DNA from: Streptococcus sp. A12
GTDB lineage: Bacteria; Bacillota; Bacilli; Lactobacillales; Streptococcaceae
Length of the DNA: 64,000 nt
Direction: 5' to 3'
Assembly: GCF_905372335.1 (NCBI RefSeq)
Contig: NZ_CAJPOU010000001.1
Span: 1-64,000 of the forward strand
Below, one piece after another: positions 52,819 to 62,005 of this stretch. The notes beneath the pieces were generated by a model, which was not told where the DNA came from, did no database searches, and saw only the letters and a program-made list of their open reading frames with translations. A program made the position numbers and the translations under genes. Every line of letters begins with the position of its first letter. Position 1 is the first letter of the stretch.

Positions 52819-53613
52819 ATGGAAAATGAAACAGTTGACTATGGAAAAGTAACAGGAATGGTACACTCTACGGAAAGCTTCGGTGCAGTGGATGGACCAG
52901 GGATCCGTTTTATTGTCTTTCTTCAAGGCTGTCAAATGCGGTGTCAGTATTGCCATAACCCTGATACTTGGGCTATGGAAACCAACATGTCTAGAGAACG
53001 AACAGTAGATGATGTATTGGAAGAAGCCCTCCGCTATCGTGGATTTTGGGGTCAAAAAGGTGGGATCACGGTCAGTGGTGGAGAAGCCCTCTTACAGATA
53101 GACTTTTTGATTGCCCTCTTTACTAAGGCTCAAGAGTTGGGCATTCACTGCACGCTCGATACCTGTGCTCTGCCTTTCCGCAATACCCCTCGTTACCTGG
53201 AAAAATTTGATAAATTAATGGCAGTGACAGACTTGGTGCTTCTGGATATCAAGGAAATTAACGATGAACGGCACAGATTTGTAACCAGTCAGACAAACAA
53301 GAATATTTTGGCCTGTGCCAAGTACTTGTCTGATATTGGAAAACCCGTCTGGATTCGCCACGTCTTGGTACCAGGCTTAACAGACCGCGATGATGATTTG
53401 ATCGAACTTGGGAAATTTGTTAAAACCCTCAAAAATGTTGATAAATTTGAAATTCTGCCTTACCATACTATGGGGGAATTCAAATGGCGGGAATTGGGCA
53501 TTCCATACAAGTTGGAGGGTGTGAAACCACCGACAAAAGAACGGGTTCAAAATGCGAAGGACTTGATGGAAACGGAAAGTTACCAAGATTACCTGAAACG
53601 GGTTAAAGGATAA
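52819..53613 (+). CDS. pflA: Pyruvate formate-lyase activating enzyme
   Basis: A radical SAM enzyme that installs the glycyl radical on pyruvate formate-lyase in mixed-acid fermentation. The cluster motif is CQMRCQYCHNPDTW (CxxxCxxC), followed by GGITVSGGEALLQ and LDTCALPFRNTPRYLEKFDKLM. Length 264 is normal. AGAAGGA lies 6 nt before the ATG, and a cre-like sequence overlaps the start of transcription. Confidence 0.95.
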   Translation: MENETVDYGKVTGMVHSTESFGAVDGPGIRFIVFLQGCQMRCQYCHNPDTWAMETNMSRERTVDDVLEEALRYRGFWGQKGGITVSGGEALLQIDFLIALFTKAQELGIHCTLDTCALPFRNTPRYLEKFDKLMAVTDLVLLDIKEINDERHRFVTSQTNKNILACAKYLSDIGKPVWIRHVLVPGLTDRDDDLIELGKFVKTLKNVDKFEILPYHTMGEFKWRELGIPYKLEGVKPPTKERVQNAKDLMETESYQDYLKRVKG

Positions 53614-53622
53614 AATAAATCG

Positions 53623-53651
53623 AGACAGTTGGTCCTTTCAGCTGTCTTTTT
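53623..53651 (+). terminator. Terminator of pflA
   Basis: AGACAG pairs with CTGTCT, followed by TTTTT. Confidence 0.7.
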
Positions 53652-53741
53652 CTGATGAAATGAACAACTATTCCCTTTCTTTAAACGGAAAAACGTGCTA
53701 AAATAGAGTGAATATACAAATGAAAATGAAGAGGTAGAAAC

Positions 53742-54677
53742 ATGTCAAAAATTCTCGTTTTTGGTCACCAAAATCCTGACTCAGATGCCATCGGCTCATC
53801 TGTAGCTTTTGCTTATCTTGCAAAAGAAGCTTATGGTTTGGATACAGAAGCAGTGGCTCTTGGAACTCCAAATGAAGAAACAGCTTTCGTGTTGGACTAT
53901 TTTGGTGTGGAAGCACCACGCGTCATCACATCAGCTAAAGCAGAAGGTGCAGAGCAAGTCATCTTGACGGACCACAATGAATTCCAACAATCTGTTTCAG
54001 ATATCGCTGAAGTAGAAGTATATGGTGTGGTGGATCACCACCGTGTGGCTAATTTTGAAACTGCCAGCCCACTTTACATGCGCTTGGAACCAGTTGGATC
54101 AGCTTCATCTATCGTTTACCGCATGTTCAAAGAGCATGGTGTAGCTGTTCCTAAAGAAATCGCAGGTTTGATGCTTTCAGGTTTGATTTCAGATACTCTT
54201 CTTTTGAAATCACCAACAACACACCCATCCGATAAAGTCATTGCTCCTGAGTTGGCAGAATTAGCAGGTGTGAACTTGGAAGAGTACGGTCTTGCTATGT
54301 TGAAGGCTGGTACAGACTTGGCCAGCAAATCTGCTGAAGAATTGATTGACATCGATGCTAAGACTTTTGAACTCAACGGAAATAAGATTCGTGTTGCCCA
54401 AGTCAATACTGTTGATATTGCTGAAGTCTTGGAACGCCAAGCAGAAATCGAAGTAGCAATGCAAGAGGCTAATGCGGCAAACGGCTACTCAGATTTTGTT
54501 TTGATGATTACAGACATCGTCAATTCAAACTCAGAAATTTTGGCTCTTGGTTCAAACATGGACAAGGTCCAAGCAGCTTTCAACTTCAAACTTGAAAACA
54601 ACCACGCTTTCCTTCCAGGTGCTGTTTCACGTAAGAAACAAGTGGTGCCTCAGTTGACTGAAAGCTTTAATGGGTAA
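53742..54677 (+). CDS. ppaC: Manganese-dependent inorganic pyrophosphatase
   Basis: A family II (DHH) pyrophosphatase that removes PPi made in biosynthesis. [23 protein letters not shown] and [10 protein letters not shown] supply the metal ligands, and the C-terminal DHHA2 domain ends with [15 protein letters not shown]. Length 311 is typical for streptococci. GAGG lies 10 nt before the ATG; TGcTAAAAT at 53696-53704 is the likely extended -10. Confidence 0.97.
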   Translation: MSKILVFGHQNPDSDAIGSSVAFAYLAKEAYGLDTEAVALGTPNEETAFVLDYFGVEAPRVITSAKAEGAEQVILTDHNEFQQSVSDIAEVEVYGVVDHHRVANFETASPLYMRLEPVGSASSIVYRMFKEHGVAVPKEIAGLMLSGLISDTLLLKSPTTHPSDKVIAPELAELAGVNLEEYGLAMLKAGTDLASKSAEELIDIDAKTFELNGNKIRVAQVNTVDIAEVLERQAEIEVAMQEANAANGYSDFVLMITDIVNSNSEILALGSNMDKVQAAFNFKLENNHAFLPGAVSRKKQVVPQLTESFNG

Positions 54678-54730
54678 TTCTTAATGAATATTTGGAACTG
54701 TTAATTTGACTATTTATAGAAGGTGATAGC

Positions 54731-55057
54731 ATGATGCGATTGATTGAAGGACTGCGCTTTTTGGTTGAGGTTGTGGCAATCCTTGGTCTTTTCTCCGTAT
54801 CTGTGATACAAATTTCTTGGCTGGAAAAATTCCTATTTTTTCTTCTAGCAGTTCTATTAATCTTATTTTGGGCGCGATACATGGCACCAAAATCTCCATA
54901 TGCTTTTAAAAAATGGCATCGCCTTGTTGCTGAGACGTCGATTTTTATTTTAGTTAGTGGTAGTTTTTGGCATTTGTATGGATTGCAAATAGGAATCCAA
55001 TACTTAGTTCTGTCTTTTGGAAGTTTGGGTCTGCTTTATTATTTTCAGCTAGAGTGA
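54731..55057 (+). CDS. Small YrdB-like membrane protein
   Basis: A 108-residue protein with four hydrophobic segments (VVAILGLFSVSVIQ; FLFFLLAVLLILFWARYM; TSIFILVSGSFWHLYGLQ; YLVLSFGSLGLLYYF) and the central MAPKSPYAF, which resembles the DUF2568/YrdB family. Function unknown. AAGGTGA precedes the ATG. Confidence 0.72.
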   Translation: MMRLIEGLRFLVEVVAILGLFSVSVIQISWLEKFLFFLLAVLLILFWARYMAPKSPYAFKKWHRLVAETSIFILVSGSFWHLYGLQIGIQYLVLSFGSLGLLYYFQLE

Positions 55058-55142
55058 TTCTTATAATATAGTTAATGAATTATTTAAATGGTAATTATTT
55101 GACTGGAGATTGACACGAGAAAACGGTGTTTTCCATATAGCT

Positions 55143-55166
55143 AAAGGGGTTTCGGCTCCTTTTTTT
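55143..55166 (+). terminator. Intrinsic terminator
   Basis: AAAGGGG pairs with CTCCTTT (one wobble) around TTTCGG, then T residues; it overlaps the leader of the next gene, so it might act as an attenuator. Confidence 0.65.
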
Positions 55167-55179
55167 CTAGGAGAGAAAG

Positions 55180-55692
55180 ATGTTAGAAAATGGCGATTTG
55201 ATTTTTGTGAAGGACCTTTCAGATATGGGTCAGGCCATCCAGGCTTCTACTGGGAACTATAGTCATGTAGCAATCTTTTTGGACGGTTTCATCTACCATG
55301 CTAGTGGGCAAGCTGGTGTCATTTGTCAAGAACCGGCTGAATTTTTTGAACCAACTCATCTCTACGATCTTTATGTCTATCCAGAGCTGGAAGCTGACTT
55401 GGTAAAGGAGAGAGCTAGCAAACATTTGGGTGCACCCTATAATGCCTCTTTTTATCCAGATGGGTCTGGCTTTTACTGCTCTCAGTACATCGCTGAAATC
55501 CTACCGATTTTTGAAACTATTCCCATGAAATTTGGGGATGGGGAGCAGGAGATTAGTGATTTTTGGAGGGAATATTACAGCAAACTCGAACTTTCTGTGC
55601 CTCTGAATCAACCAGGGACCAATCCTAGTCAACTAGCAGCATCCCCTCTTTTAGAATGTAAAGAAAGGAATCTTCATGATTCAGATTTTTAA
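55180..55692 (+). CDS. YiiX/NlpC-P60-like cysteine hydrolase
   Basis: A 170-residue protein of the permuted papain-like NlpC/P60 group. MLENGDLIFVKDLS, then NYSHVAIFLDGFIYHASG supplies the His, and GSGFYCSQYIAEIL supplies the Cys. No signal peptide, so it acts inside the cell. Members may hydrolyse amide or ester bonds in lipids or peptides; the substrate is unknown. AGGAGAG precedes the ATG, and the 3' end overlaps the next gene by 17 bp. Confidence 0.78.
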   Translation: MLENGDLIFVKDLSDMGQAIQASTGNYSHVAIFLDGFIYHASGQAGVICQEPAEFFEPTHLYDLYVYPELEADLVKERASKHLGAPYNASFYPDGSGFYCSQYIAEILPIFETIPMKFGDGEQEISDFWREYYSKLELSVPLNQPGTNPSQLAASPLLECKERNLHDSDF

Positions 55693-56326
55693 TCCCTCCC
55701 GTTTGACTCGGAAGCCATTTTTTATAGATTTGGTGGACTATCTGGACCAGCATGATGATGTGATCCTCCGAGAAATCAAGGCCCAGTTTCCAGATCGGCC
55801 AGTAGACAAGCTGATGGAAGAGTATATCAAAGCGGGCTTCATCCTTCGAGAAAATAAACGCTACACTCTCAATTTGCCTTTCTTAGAGTCAGCTGATCGA
55901 GTTGAACTGGATCAAGAGGTCTTTGTTCGAGAGGACAGTGCAGTTTATCAAGAATTAAAAGCCAAGGTCTTCCAAACAGAACTCCACAATACTACCAATG
56001 CAGCAATTCTCATAGAGGAGACTGACTTCGAACGAAATGCACAGACACTTTCCAATTACTTCTACAAGGTGCAACACCAATATCCATTGACAGAGGAACA
56101 AGAAAAGCTCTATGCTATTTTGGGCGATGTCAATCCCGAGTATGCTCTCAAGTATATGACCAGCTTTTTGCTCAAGTTCCTCAAAAAAGAAGTAGTCCAG
56201 CAAAAGCGCAGAGACATCTTTGTCGATAGTTTAGAAGTCTTAGGCTATATCCGCAAAAATGATGAAGGCAAATATGAATTAGCAGTGGACTTGGACAAGG
56301 AAAGGCTGATGTTTATCAAACAATAA
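55676..56326 (+). CDS. DUF1803 family protein
   Basis: A 216-residue soluble protein matching the streptococcal DUF1803 family by its start (MIQIFNPSRLTRKPFFIDLVDYL) and its helical, charged C-terminal half (YPLTEEQEKLYAILGDVNPEYALKYMTSFLLKFLKKEV). Function unknown. It is translationally coupled to the NlpC-like gene. Confidence 0.75.
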   Translation: MIQIFNPSRLTRKPFFIDLVDYLDQHDDVILREIKAQFPDRPVDKLMEEYIKAGFILRENKRYTLNLPFLESADRVELDQEVFVREDSAVYQELKAKVFQTELHNTTNAAILIEETDFERNAQTLSNYFYKVQHQYPLTEEQEKLYAILGDVNPEYALKYMTSFLLKFLKKEVVQQKRRDIFVDSLEVLGYIRKNDEGKYELAVDLDKERLMFIKQ

Positions 56327-56357
56327 ACAAGGCTAGGAAAATTTCCTAGCCTTGTTT
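56325..56357. terminator. Bidirectional terminator
   Basis: AAACAAGGCTAGGAAA pairs with TTTCCTAGCCTTGTTT almost without a loop; it separates the converging DUF1803 and murE genes. Confidence 0.85.
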
Positions 56358-56364
56358 CGTTTGA

Positions 56365-57810
56365 TTATAGATAACGTTCAGCAATGGCGGCATCACCCGG
56401 ATATTCTTCTTTTACGCCATTGACGATTTGGTAGCAGTCAGCTCCTTTTCCAGCGATAATAACAGCATCTTCAGGCTTGCTAGTCGTTGCCATAGCCACT
56501 TGAATGGCTTGCTCGCGATCTGCGATTTTTTCGACAGGTCGCGTGATGAAACTACTAATCTCTTCAGCGATAGCCAAAGGATCTTCATAGTTGGGATCAT
56601 CAGCTGTGAGGAAGACTTGGATCTCAGGATGTTCTTCTAAAAGTAAGCCAAAGTCTTTGCGGCGGCTCTCTCCTTTATTACCGGTTGATCCAAGGACCAG
56701 TGAAATGGTCCCCGTTTGATGGGTTTCAACAACTGAGAGTAGTTTTTTCAAGCTATCTCCATTATGGGCATAGTCGATGAAGACCTTGGCCCCATTTTTC
56801 TGAGTCAAGACTTCCATTCGGCCAGGAACGCGCGTCTTAGCAATCCCTTTTTGGATATCCTCGAGGCTCGCACCTAGACGAAGGCAGGCAAGACCTGCAG
56901 CCACAGCATTTTCTTGGTTGAAGTGACCGATGAGCTGGGTATCGTAGTCGCCAGCTAACTTGCCTGTGACAGAAAAGCTAAAGGCTTTTGAGTTCAGAAC
57001 TTGGTTACTTGATTGACTACCGTAGAAGTCGTGGTCTTGCTCAGCGACTTGTTCCGCAAGAATCTCAAAATGATCCATATCGCTATTGACGACAACAGCA
57101 TGGCTATTTTCCATCAAGAGACGTTTGTGGTAGAAATAGTCTTCAAAGGTTGGATGTTCAATTGGTCCAATATGGTCAGGGCTGATGTTGAGGAAGACAC
57201 CGACATCAAAGGTCAGACCGTAAACCCGTTTCACCAAATAAGCTTGGCTAGAAACCTCCATAATCAGGTGGGTCCGATCGTTGGCAACTGCTTGGGCCAT
57301 CATTTCAAAAAGATCAATGCTTTCTGGAGTGGTCAAGGTTGATTTGAAGAAGGTCTTGCCATCCAAGGTTGTATTCATAGTGGATAGCATGGCTGGACGG
57401 TGTCCTTGCTCAAGAATCTTGTAGGCATAGTAAGCAGAAGTCGTTTTGCCCTTGGTTCCTGTAAAAGCTAAGAGTTTTAGCTGGCGCTCAGGGTGGCCAT
57501 AGAATTCCATGGCAATCAAGCTCATAGCCTGTTTGATATCCGTAACGATAATGGCTGGGATGCTGACCTCAAAGTCTTGCTCAGCGACATACCACTGGAG
57601 ACCTTGCTCGATCGCTTGCTCCAAAAATTCCTTCTTGAAATTAGCCCCCTTGACAAAAAAGAGGGTCTCGGAGTTGACCTTTCGACTATCGTAGCTAATT
57701 TGATTAAAAGAAACACCACTTGCTGAATAGTGGTATTCTCCGTCTTGTAGGATCTCACGAAAGTTGTGATCCTTTTTTAAAATGTTTAGTACAGTTTCTA
57801 TCTTTATCAT
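56365..57810 (-). CDS. murE: UDP-MurNAc-L-Ala-D-Glu--L-lysine ligase MurE
   Basis: MurE adds the third residue of the stem peptide. [18 protein letters not shown] is the ATP loop, [14 protein letters not shown] and DYAHNGDSL lie in the third domain, and the substrate motif is DDPNYEDP, which marks L-lysine rather than diaminopimelate (DNPR) specificity. This fits Lys-type streptococcal walls and the nearby lysA. The first codon lies 6 bases after a -10 box, so the mRNA is probably leaderless. 481 aa. Confidence 0.96.
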   Translation of the reverse strand: MIKIETVLNILKKDHNFREILQDGEYHYSASGVSFNQISYDSRKVNSETLFFVKGANFKKEFLEQAIEQGLQWYVAEQDFEVSIPAIIVTDIKQAMSLIAMEFYGHPERQLKLLAFTGTKGKTTSAYYAYKILEQGHRPAMLSTMNTTLDGKTFFKSTLTTPESIDLFEMMAQAVANDRTHLIMEVSSQAYLVKRVYGLTFDVGVFLNISPDHIGPIEHPTFEDYFYHKRLLMENSHAVVVNSDMDHFEILAEQVAEQDHDFYGSQSSNQVLNSKAFSFSVTGKLAGDYDTQLIGHFNQENAVAAGLACLRLGASLEDIQKGIAKTRVPGRMEVLTQKNGAKVFIDYAHNGDSLKKLLSVVETHQTGTISLVLGSTGNKGESRRKDFGLLLEEHPEIQVFLTADDPNYEDPLAIAEEISSFITRPVEKIADREQAIQVAMATTSKPEDAVIIAGKGADCYQIVNGVKEEYPGDAAIAERYL

Positions 57811-57816
57811 AATCCT

Positions 57817-57867
57817 ATTTTAAACTGAAAGACCTTATTTTACAAGTGTAAAGGAAAAGTTTATAAT
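57817..57867. promoter_or_regulatory. Back-to-back promoters of murE and murJ
   Basis: Rightward: TTTACA (57839-57844), 17 bp, TATAAT (57862-57867). Leftward: TTGTAA (57845-57840), 17 bp, TAAAAT (57822-57817). The two -35 boxes share five bases, so only one polymerase should bind at a time. Confidence 0.78.
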
Positions 57868-57896
57868 GAAAGAAGACTATAAAGCAGAGGAAACAT

Positions 57897-59525
57897 ATGA
57901 GTAACGAAACAAGTAATCAACAGGCCCAGATGCTTCGAGGTACAGTCTGGTTAACAGCCAGCAATTTCATTAGTCGTCTATTAGGTGCGGCCTATATCAT
58001 CCCTTGGTATATTTGGATGGGTAAACATGGAGCAGAGGCAAACGGTCTCTTTACCATGGGCTACAATATCTACGCTTGGTTTTTGCTGATTTCAACAGCA
58101 GGCGTCCCGGTAGCAGTCGCTAAGCAGGTGGCCAAGTACAATACCAAGGGGCAAGAAGAGCACAGTTTTGCCATGATTCGTGGCTTCCTTAAGTTCATGT
58201 CTTTATTGGGCTTGGTTTTTGCTATTATCATGTATGTGCTTTCTCAAGTATTTGCAAATCTGTCTGGAGGTGGGAAAGACCTAATCCCTGTCATGCAGAG
58301 CCTGTCTTGGGCAGTCTTGATTTTCCCTTCCATGAGTGTCATTCGTGGCTTCTTCCAAGGGCATAACAATCTGAAACCTTATGCCATCAGTCAAATTGCT
58401 GAGCAAGTGATTCGGGTTATCTGGATGCTCTTGACAGCCTACTTCATTATGAAGGTCGGCTCAGGTGATTACGTTGAAGCTGTGACCCAGTCCACTTTTG
58501 CAGCCTTTATTGGGATGGGAGCGAGTCTTCTAGTCCTCGTCTATTACCTCTGGAAAACAGGGCTTCTACAGCACATTATCCATCGCCCAGAGTCTGATAG
58601 CCAGATTGATACCAAGGCTCTCTTGTGGGATACTATTCGTGAAGCAATTCCGTTCATTGTGACAGGATCAGCCATTCAACTCTTCCAAATCATCGACCAG
58701 ATGACCTATAGCAATGTCATGTCTTGGTTCACCAACTTCACTCGTTCAGAGCTGTTGGTTCAGTTCAGCTACTTTTCAGCGAATCCGAACAAGATCACCA
58801 TGATTTTAATTGCAGTTGCGACATCGATCGGTGGGGTGGGAATCCCTCTCCTAACAGAGAACTATGTCAAGGGTGATTTCCGAGCTGCAGGTAAGCTGGT
58901 TCAAGATAATTTGACCATGCTAGTAGCCTTCTTGCTTCCAGCGACGATTGGAGCAGTAGCCATTGCAGAGCCTCTCTATACGGTCTTTTACGGGAAACCG
59001 GATTCCCTGGCTTTGGGGCTCTTTATCCTAGCGATGTTACAAACGGTCATCCTAGGCTTGTATACGGTTCTCTCTCCAATGATCCAGGCTCTTTTCCAAA
59101 ATCGGAAGGCAATTCTTTACTTTGGCTATGGAGTATTGGTAAAACTGATTCTCCAAGTACCGTTCATTTATGTCTTTAAAGCCTATGGTCCTCTTCTTTC
59201 TACTACAATTGGTCTCATGATTCCGATTGTTCTTATGTACAAGGAAATTCATCAGGTGACTCATTTCAATCGCAAGACAGTCTTCAAACGAAGTTTATTG
59301 ACAGCCATTCTCACCTTGATCATGCTCTTGGTGGTCCTAGTTGCAGGCTTTATCCTTGGCTTGGTCATCAAACCAAATGGTCGAGTGACCAGCATGGTCT
59401 ATGTAGCTCTGATTGGTGGTGTTGGAATCGTCGTATACGGTGGTCTCGGTCTTCGTCTTCGTTTCTTAGATCGCTTCATTGGTAGCAAGGCAGCTAGTCT
59501 TCGAAATAAATTTCATATTTCATAA
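57897..59525 (+). CDS. murJ: Lipid II flippase, MurJ/YtgP type
   Basis: A 542-residue MOP-superfamily flippase with about 14 membrane helices. The start MLRGTVWLTASNFISRLLGAAYIIPWYIWMG and repeated charged loops are typical of Gram-positive MurJ (YtgP), which moves lipid II across the membrane. The streptococcal YtgP can replace E. coli MurJ, per published complementation. The adjoining divergent murE makes a peptidoglycan role likely. GAGG lies 9 nt before the ATG. Confidence 0.9.
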   Translation: MSNETSNQQAQMLRGTVWLTASNFISRLLGAAYIIPWYIWMGKHGAEANGLFTMGYNIYAWFLLISTAGVPVAVAKQVAKYNTKGQEEHSFAMIRGFLKFMSLLGLVFAIIMYVLSQVFANLSGGGKDLIPVMQSLSWAVLIFPSMSVIRGFFQGHNNLKPYAISQIAEQVIRVIWMLLTAYFIMKVGSGDYVEAVTQSTFAAFIGMGASLLVLVYYLWKTGLLQHIIHRPESDSQIDTKALLWDTIREAIPFIVTGSAIQLFQIIDQMTYSNVMSWFTNFTRSELLVQFSYFSANPNKITMILIAVATSIGGVGIPLLTENYVKGDFRAAGKLVQDNLTMLVAFLLPATIGAVAIAEPLYTVFYGKPDSLALGLFILAMLQTVILGLYTVLSPMIQALFQNRKAILYFGYGVLVKLILQVPFIYVFKAYGPLLSTTIGLMIPIVLMYKEIHQVTHFNRKTVFKRSLLTAILTLIMLLVVLVAGFILGLVIKPNGRVTSMVYVALIGGVGIVVYGGLGLRLRFLDRFIGSKAASLRNKFHIS

Positions 59526-59530
59526 CCAGT

Positions 59531-59560
59531 AGAGGTTGGGGCTATCCCACCTCTTTTTTT
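59531..59560 (+). terminator. Terminator of murJ
   Basis: AGAGGTTGGG pairs with CCCACCTCT (one bulged T) around five bases, then seven T residues. Confidence 0.75.
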
Positions 59561-59586
59561 CATTATAGTTTGAAGCTATAATTTAA

Positions 59587-59627
59587 AGATACGCCAAACC
59601 CTTGATACATAAGGGATTAACGTATCT
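59587..59627. other. Concentric dyad at the element boundary, possible attachment site
   Basis: AGATACG (59587-59593) and CGTATCT (59621-59627) enclose CCCTT (59599-59603) and AAGGG (59611-59615); all centre on 59607. It lies between the murJ terminator and the integrase stop, where attL is expected. It may also be the integrase terminator. The second copy needed to prove an attachment site is outside the window. Confidence 0.45.
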
Positions 59628-59650
59628 CAAAGTGAAAAATATTCTCCTTT

Positions 59651-60817
59651 TTAGGAACTTTTGATATTTTTAAGTGCCGTTTCAAAGATTGACACGGCTT
59701 TTTTTGCACTCTCTTTTGAGAGGTGACTGTATGTATCCATTGTCATAGATAACGTGGAGTGTCCTAGTCGGTGCTGGAGTTCTTTATATGGTATTCCAGC
59801 ATTTAATAACAAACTAGCGTGAGTGTGTCGGAAACCGTGGAAACCAATATTAGGAACGTTTGCTCTTGTAAAATGTACCTTTAAATTGTATTCCAGCGAA
59901 TTATAATTTAAATACTTTTTAATGAGATTTGAGAAAACGACAGTTTCAGTTTTACCAATCTTCCAAGCTTCTTGAATTTGTCGGTGCTTATATTGCCTGA
60001 GCATAGAAACTGTTTTAGGGTCAATATCAATTTCACGGTCACTAGCTTTTGATTTAGGACTATTGGTTTCTAGTTTATAATTTAGTGTCTTTGTGACGTG
60101 AACAATAGCATTATCTAGATCAATATCAGACCATTCCAGTGCCAATGCTTCATTAATACGGCAACCCGTAGCAAGCAGGAACTTGTAAAGAGTGACACAA
60201 AAGAGATTTTTAAATCTTGTTTGATCCAAGCTATCCAAGTATTCAAAGAATTGTTTTAATTCTGAATCTGTGAAATGCTTGATCTTTGTTTTCTCTTTTT
60301 TGACTTTGGGAACTATTATATCTTTTGCAGGATTAAACGGTATCGCCTGTAATGAGGTTGCATACTGTAATATGCGCTTGTTGAAAGAATGGAGTTGCCC
60401 ATATAGTTTAAATCCCCCATTGTTTTGGTTGTAATCCTTTGCCCATTTGTTGACTTGTTGTTGAATTATAGCAGGGGTCAACTTATCAAGTTTGTATGCA
60501 CCAAAGGCTGGGCGCAGATGGTTTTCTAACTGTCCTTTAATAACGTTTCGTGAGTTTGGTTTGATTGTGAGTGAGTAGTTTTCCCACCAACTATCCATTA
60601 ATTCACCATAGTTTTCAAATTGAGTAAAAGCGGTACGAGTTGCACCATTCTTTTTAAATTCAAATTTTGCTTGTAAAGCCTTGTTCTTAATTTCTTTCTT
60701 GGTACGGGCTGAAATGGTTGTTTTAATCTTCTTACCCGTGATTGAATCGATACCAAGATATAAGCTGGTGCGGTACACTATTGTACCGTCTTTCTTTTTG
60801 TATTCTGTAATGTTCAT
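59651..60817 (-). CDS. int: Tyrosine site-specific integrase
   Basis: A 388-residue phage-type integrase. It has an AP2-like arm-binding N-terminus (YKKKDGTIVYRTSLYLGIDSITGKK), a SAM-like core-binding domain, and a catalytic domain with Arg220 (ATGCRINEAL), a Lys near 256, His327 and Arg330 (HGFRHTHASLL), His353 (LGHSTLSM) and Tyr363 (DTYSHL). All catalytic residues are present, so it should be active. It lies at the element edge on the minus strand. AGAAAGG is the ribosome site. Confidence 0.95.
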   Translation of the reverse strand: MNITEYKKKDGTIVYRTSLYLGIDSITGKKIKTTISARTKKEIKNKALQAKFEFKKNGATRTAFTQFENYGELMDSWWENYSLTIKPNSRNVIKGQLENHLRPAFGAYKLDKLTPAIIQQQVNKWAKDYNQNNGGFKLYGQLHSFNKRILQYATSLQAIPFNPAKDIIVPKVKKEKTKIKHFTDSELKQFFEYLDSLDQTRFKNLFCVTLYKFLLATGCRINEALALEWSDIDLDNAIVHVTKTLNYKLETNSPKSKASDREIDIDPKTVSMLRQYKHRQIQEAWKIGKTETVVFSNLIKKYLNYNSLEYNLKVHFTRANVPNIGFHGFRHTHASLLLNAGIPYKELQHRLGHSTLSMTMDTYSHLSKESAKKAVSIFETALKNIKSS

Positions 60818-60840
60818 GATCTAAACCTTTCTAATTCATC

Positions 60841-60872
60841 AGCAGGCAAGCTATTATTAAAAAGGTTTTAGT
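60841..60872 (+). repeat. Direct repeat, left copy (upstream of int)
   Basis: A 32-bp sequence beginning AGCAGGCAAGCTATTATTAA and ending GGTTTTAGT is found again at 63857-63888 with one mismatch. This copy lies 24 bp upstream of the integrase start. The rest of the 313-bp gap to the next gene holds a terminator at 61011-61039 and nothing else recognised. Confidence 0.8.
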
Positions 60873-61010
60873 GTGTGGTTTATATCATGCTAGGGCTCCA
60901 CAGTTTGCCCTGTATTCGATTTTAAGGAGTTAGACGGTAATTGTACCAGAATAAAAAACAAGACGAATATAGGGTTAATGCTACGTTTTAAGTCATGGGG
61001 ATTTATTGAC

Positions 61011-61039
61011 AAAAAAGAGCCTGTTCAATGAACAGGCTC
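61011..61039 (-). terminator. Terminator of the PemK/MazF-like gene
   Basis: On the minus strand GAGCCTGTTC pairs with GAACAGGCTC around ATT, followed by TTTTTT. Confidence 0.85.
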
Positions 61040-61130
61040 ATGTATCCGCAAAGGGATAGCGTCTTCTTAATGCTCGCAAGGAGCTATGTACTATTATTAT
61101 AAGCCTCTTTTTTTTGAATGTCAATTATTT

Positions 61131-61829
61131 TTATTTTTTGAAAAAGTTTTTTTGAAGATGTTCGTCAATTTTGTTGAGGATATCATCCGAAACACGAAGA
61201 CCTTTAAGTACCCCGTATCTATTTCTTGGGTCGAAAATACGCAGTTTACTTACAGTAGTAACTTGACCAATTAGAGCTATGCTACCTGTCTTCATTTTAT
61301 CAATTTCTGCCTTAATTCGTTTTGCGTAAGCAAGTTCGTTCTGAAATTGGGCCAGTTCTTCTTCAGTGGCTTCTGGTAATTGAATACTGCTTAATTTACT
61401 GAGTAATTTCTTAAGTTTATTTGTTAATTTTTCATAAATCTCATTACCAATAAAAATTTGATTTTTGCCAAGTTTATCTAAATCGGTATGAGTTTTAACA
61501 GAAGTGAGAGGTATGACAGTGAACACTGGATTACTTAAATCATTATCCGCATCTATTACAATAGCGTAATGCAATCCACCTTCTTCACTACCAACATTAA
61601 ATCCTAAATGAACTTTAACAATACTTCCGCGCTTGTATTTTAGCATTTTGTTCGGAGAGAAGTTTTCTTCTCTATCTAAATAGTTAATCCAGTCTAAAAT
61701 CCAAAAAGATATTTTTTCAGCTTTTGCTTTTTGTTCTCCTTCAATTAATCCAGTTAGATAGTCATCAAATTTTGCTAGCATTTCATTTTTAAAGTTTAAT
61801 GATTCGTTTTTAGATAATTTCTTTGCCAT
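61131..61829 (-). CDS. PemK/MazF-like protein with helical extension
   Basis: A 232-residue protein in the lysogeny module. Residues 64-110 (YKRGSIVKVHLGFNVGSEEGGLHYAIVIDADN... FTVIPLTS) and 182-222 (GSIALIGQVTTVSKLRI... ISDDI-like end) resemble the two halves of the PemK/MazF toxin fold, in which the RG-x-I-V loop and the late T/S are important for RNA cleavage. A 60-residue helical N-terminus and a 70-residue charged helical insertion (residues about 115-180) are extra. No separate antitoxin gene is adjacent, so the extra helices might serve that role, or the protein may not be a nuclease. AGGAG precedes the ATG. Confidence 0.65.
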   Translation of the reverse strand: MAKKLSKNESLNFKNEMLAKFDDYLTGLIEGEQKAKAEKISFWILDWINYLDREENFSPNKMLKYKRGSIVKVHLGFNVGSEEGGLHYAIVIDADNDLSNPVFTVIPLTSVKTHTDLDKLGKNQIFIGNEIYEKLTNKLKKLLSKLSSIQLPEATEEELAQFQNELAYAKRIKAEIDKMKTGSIALIGQVTTVSKLRIFDPRNRYGVLKGLRVSDDILNKIDEHLQKNFFKK

Positions 61830-61962
61830 AATAATCTCCTAAAGATCACCAACGAATTATAGATACTCATCTAGTACAAGTTAGTCGGTAGTTGTTTTTA
61901 AATTTTATTTTGTAACATTAGTTGATAGTATAGGTGTTAAGCGAACAAAGAGCGAACAACGA

Positions 61963-62003
61963 GAAAACACGCGCTTCAGGATTGTTGAACATTGTGGCGC
62001 GTG
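61963..62003 (-). terminator. Terminator of the repressor gene
   Basis: CACGCGC and GCGCGTG form a perfect 7-bp stem with inner TTCA/TGAA; on the minus strand a T run follows. Confidence 0.75.
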
Positions 62004-62005
62004 GG

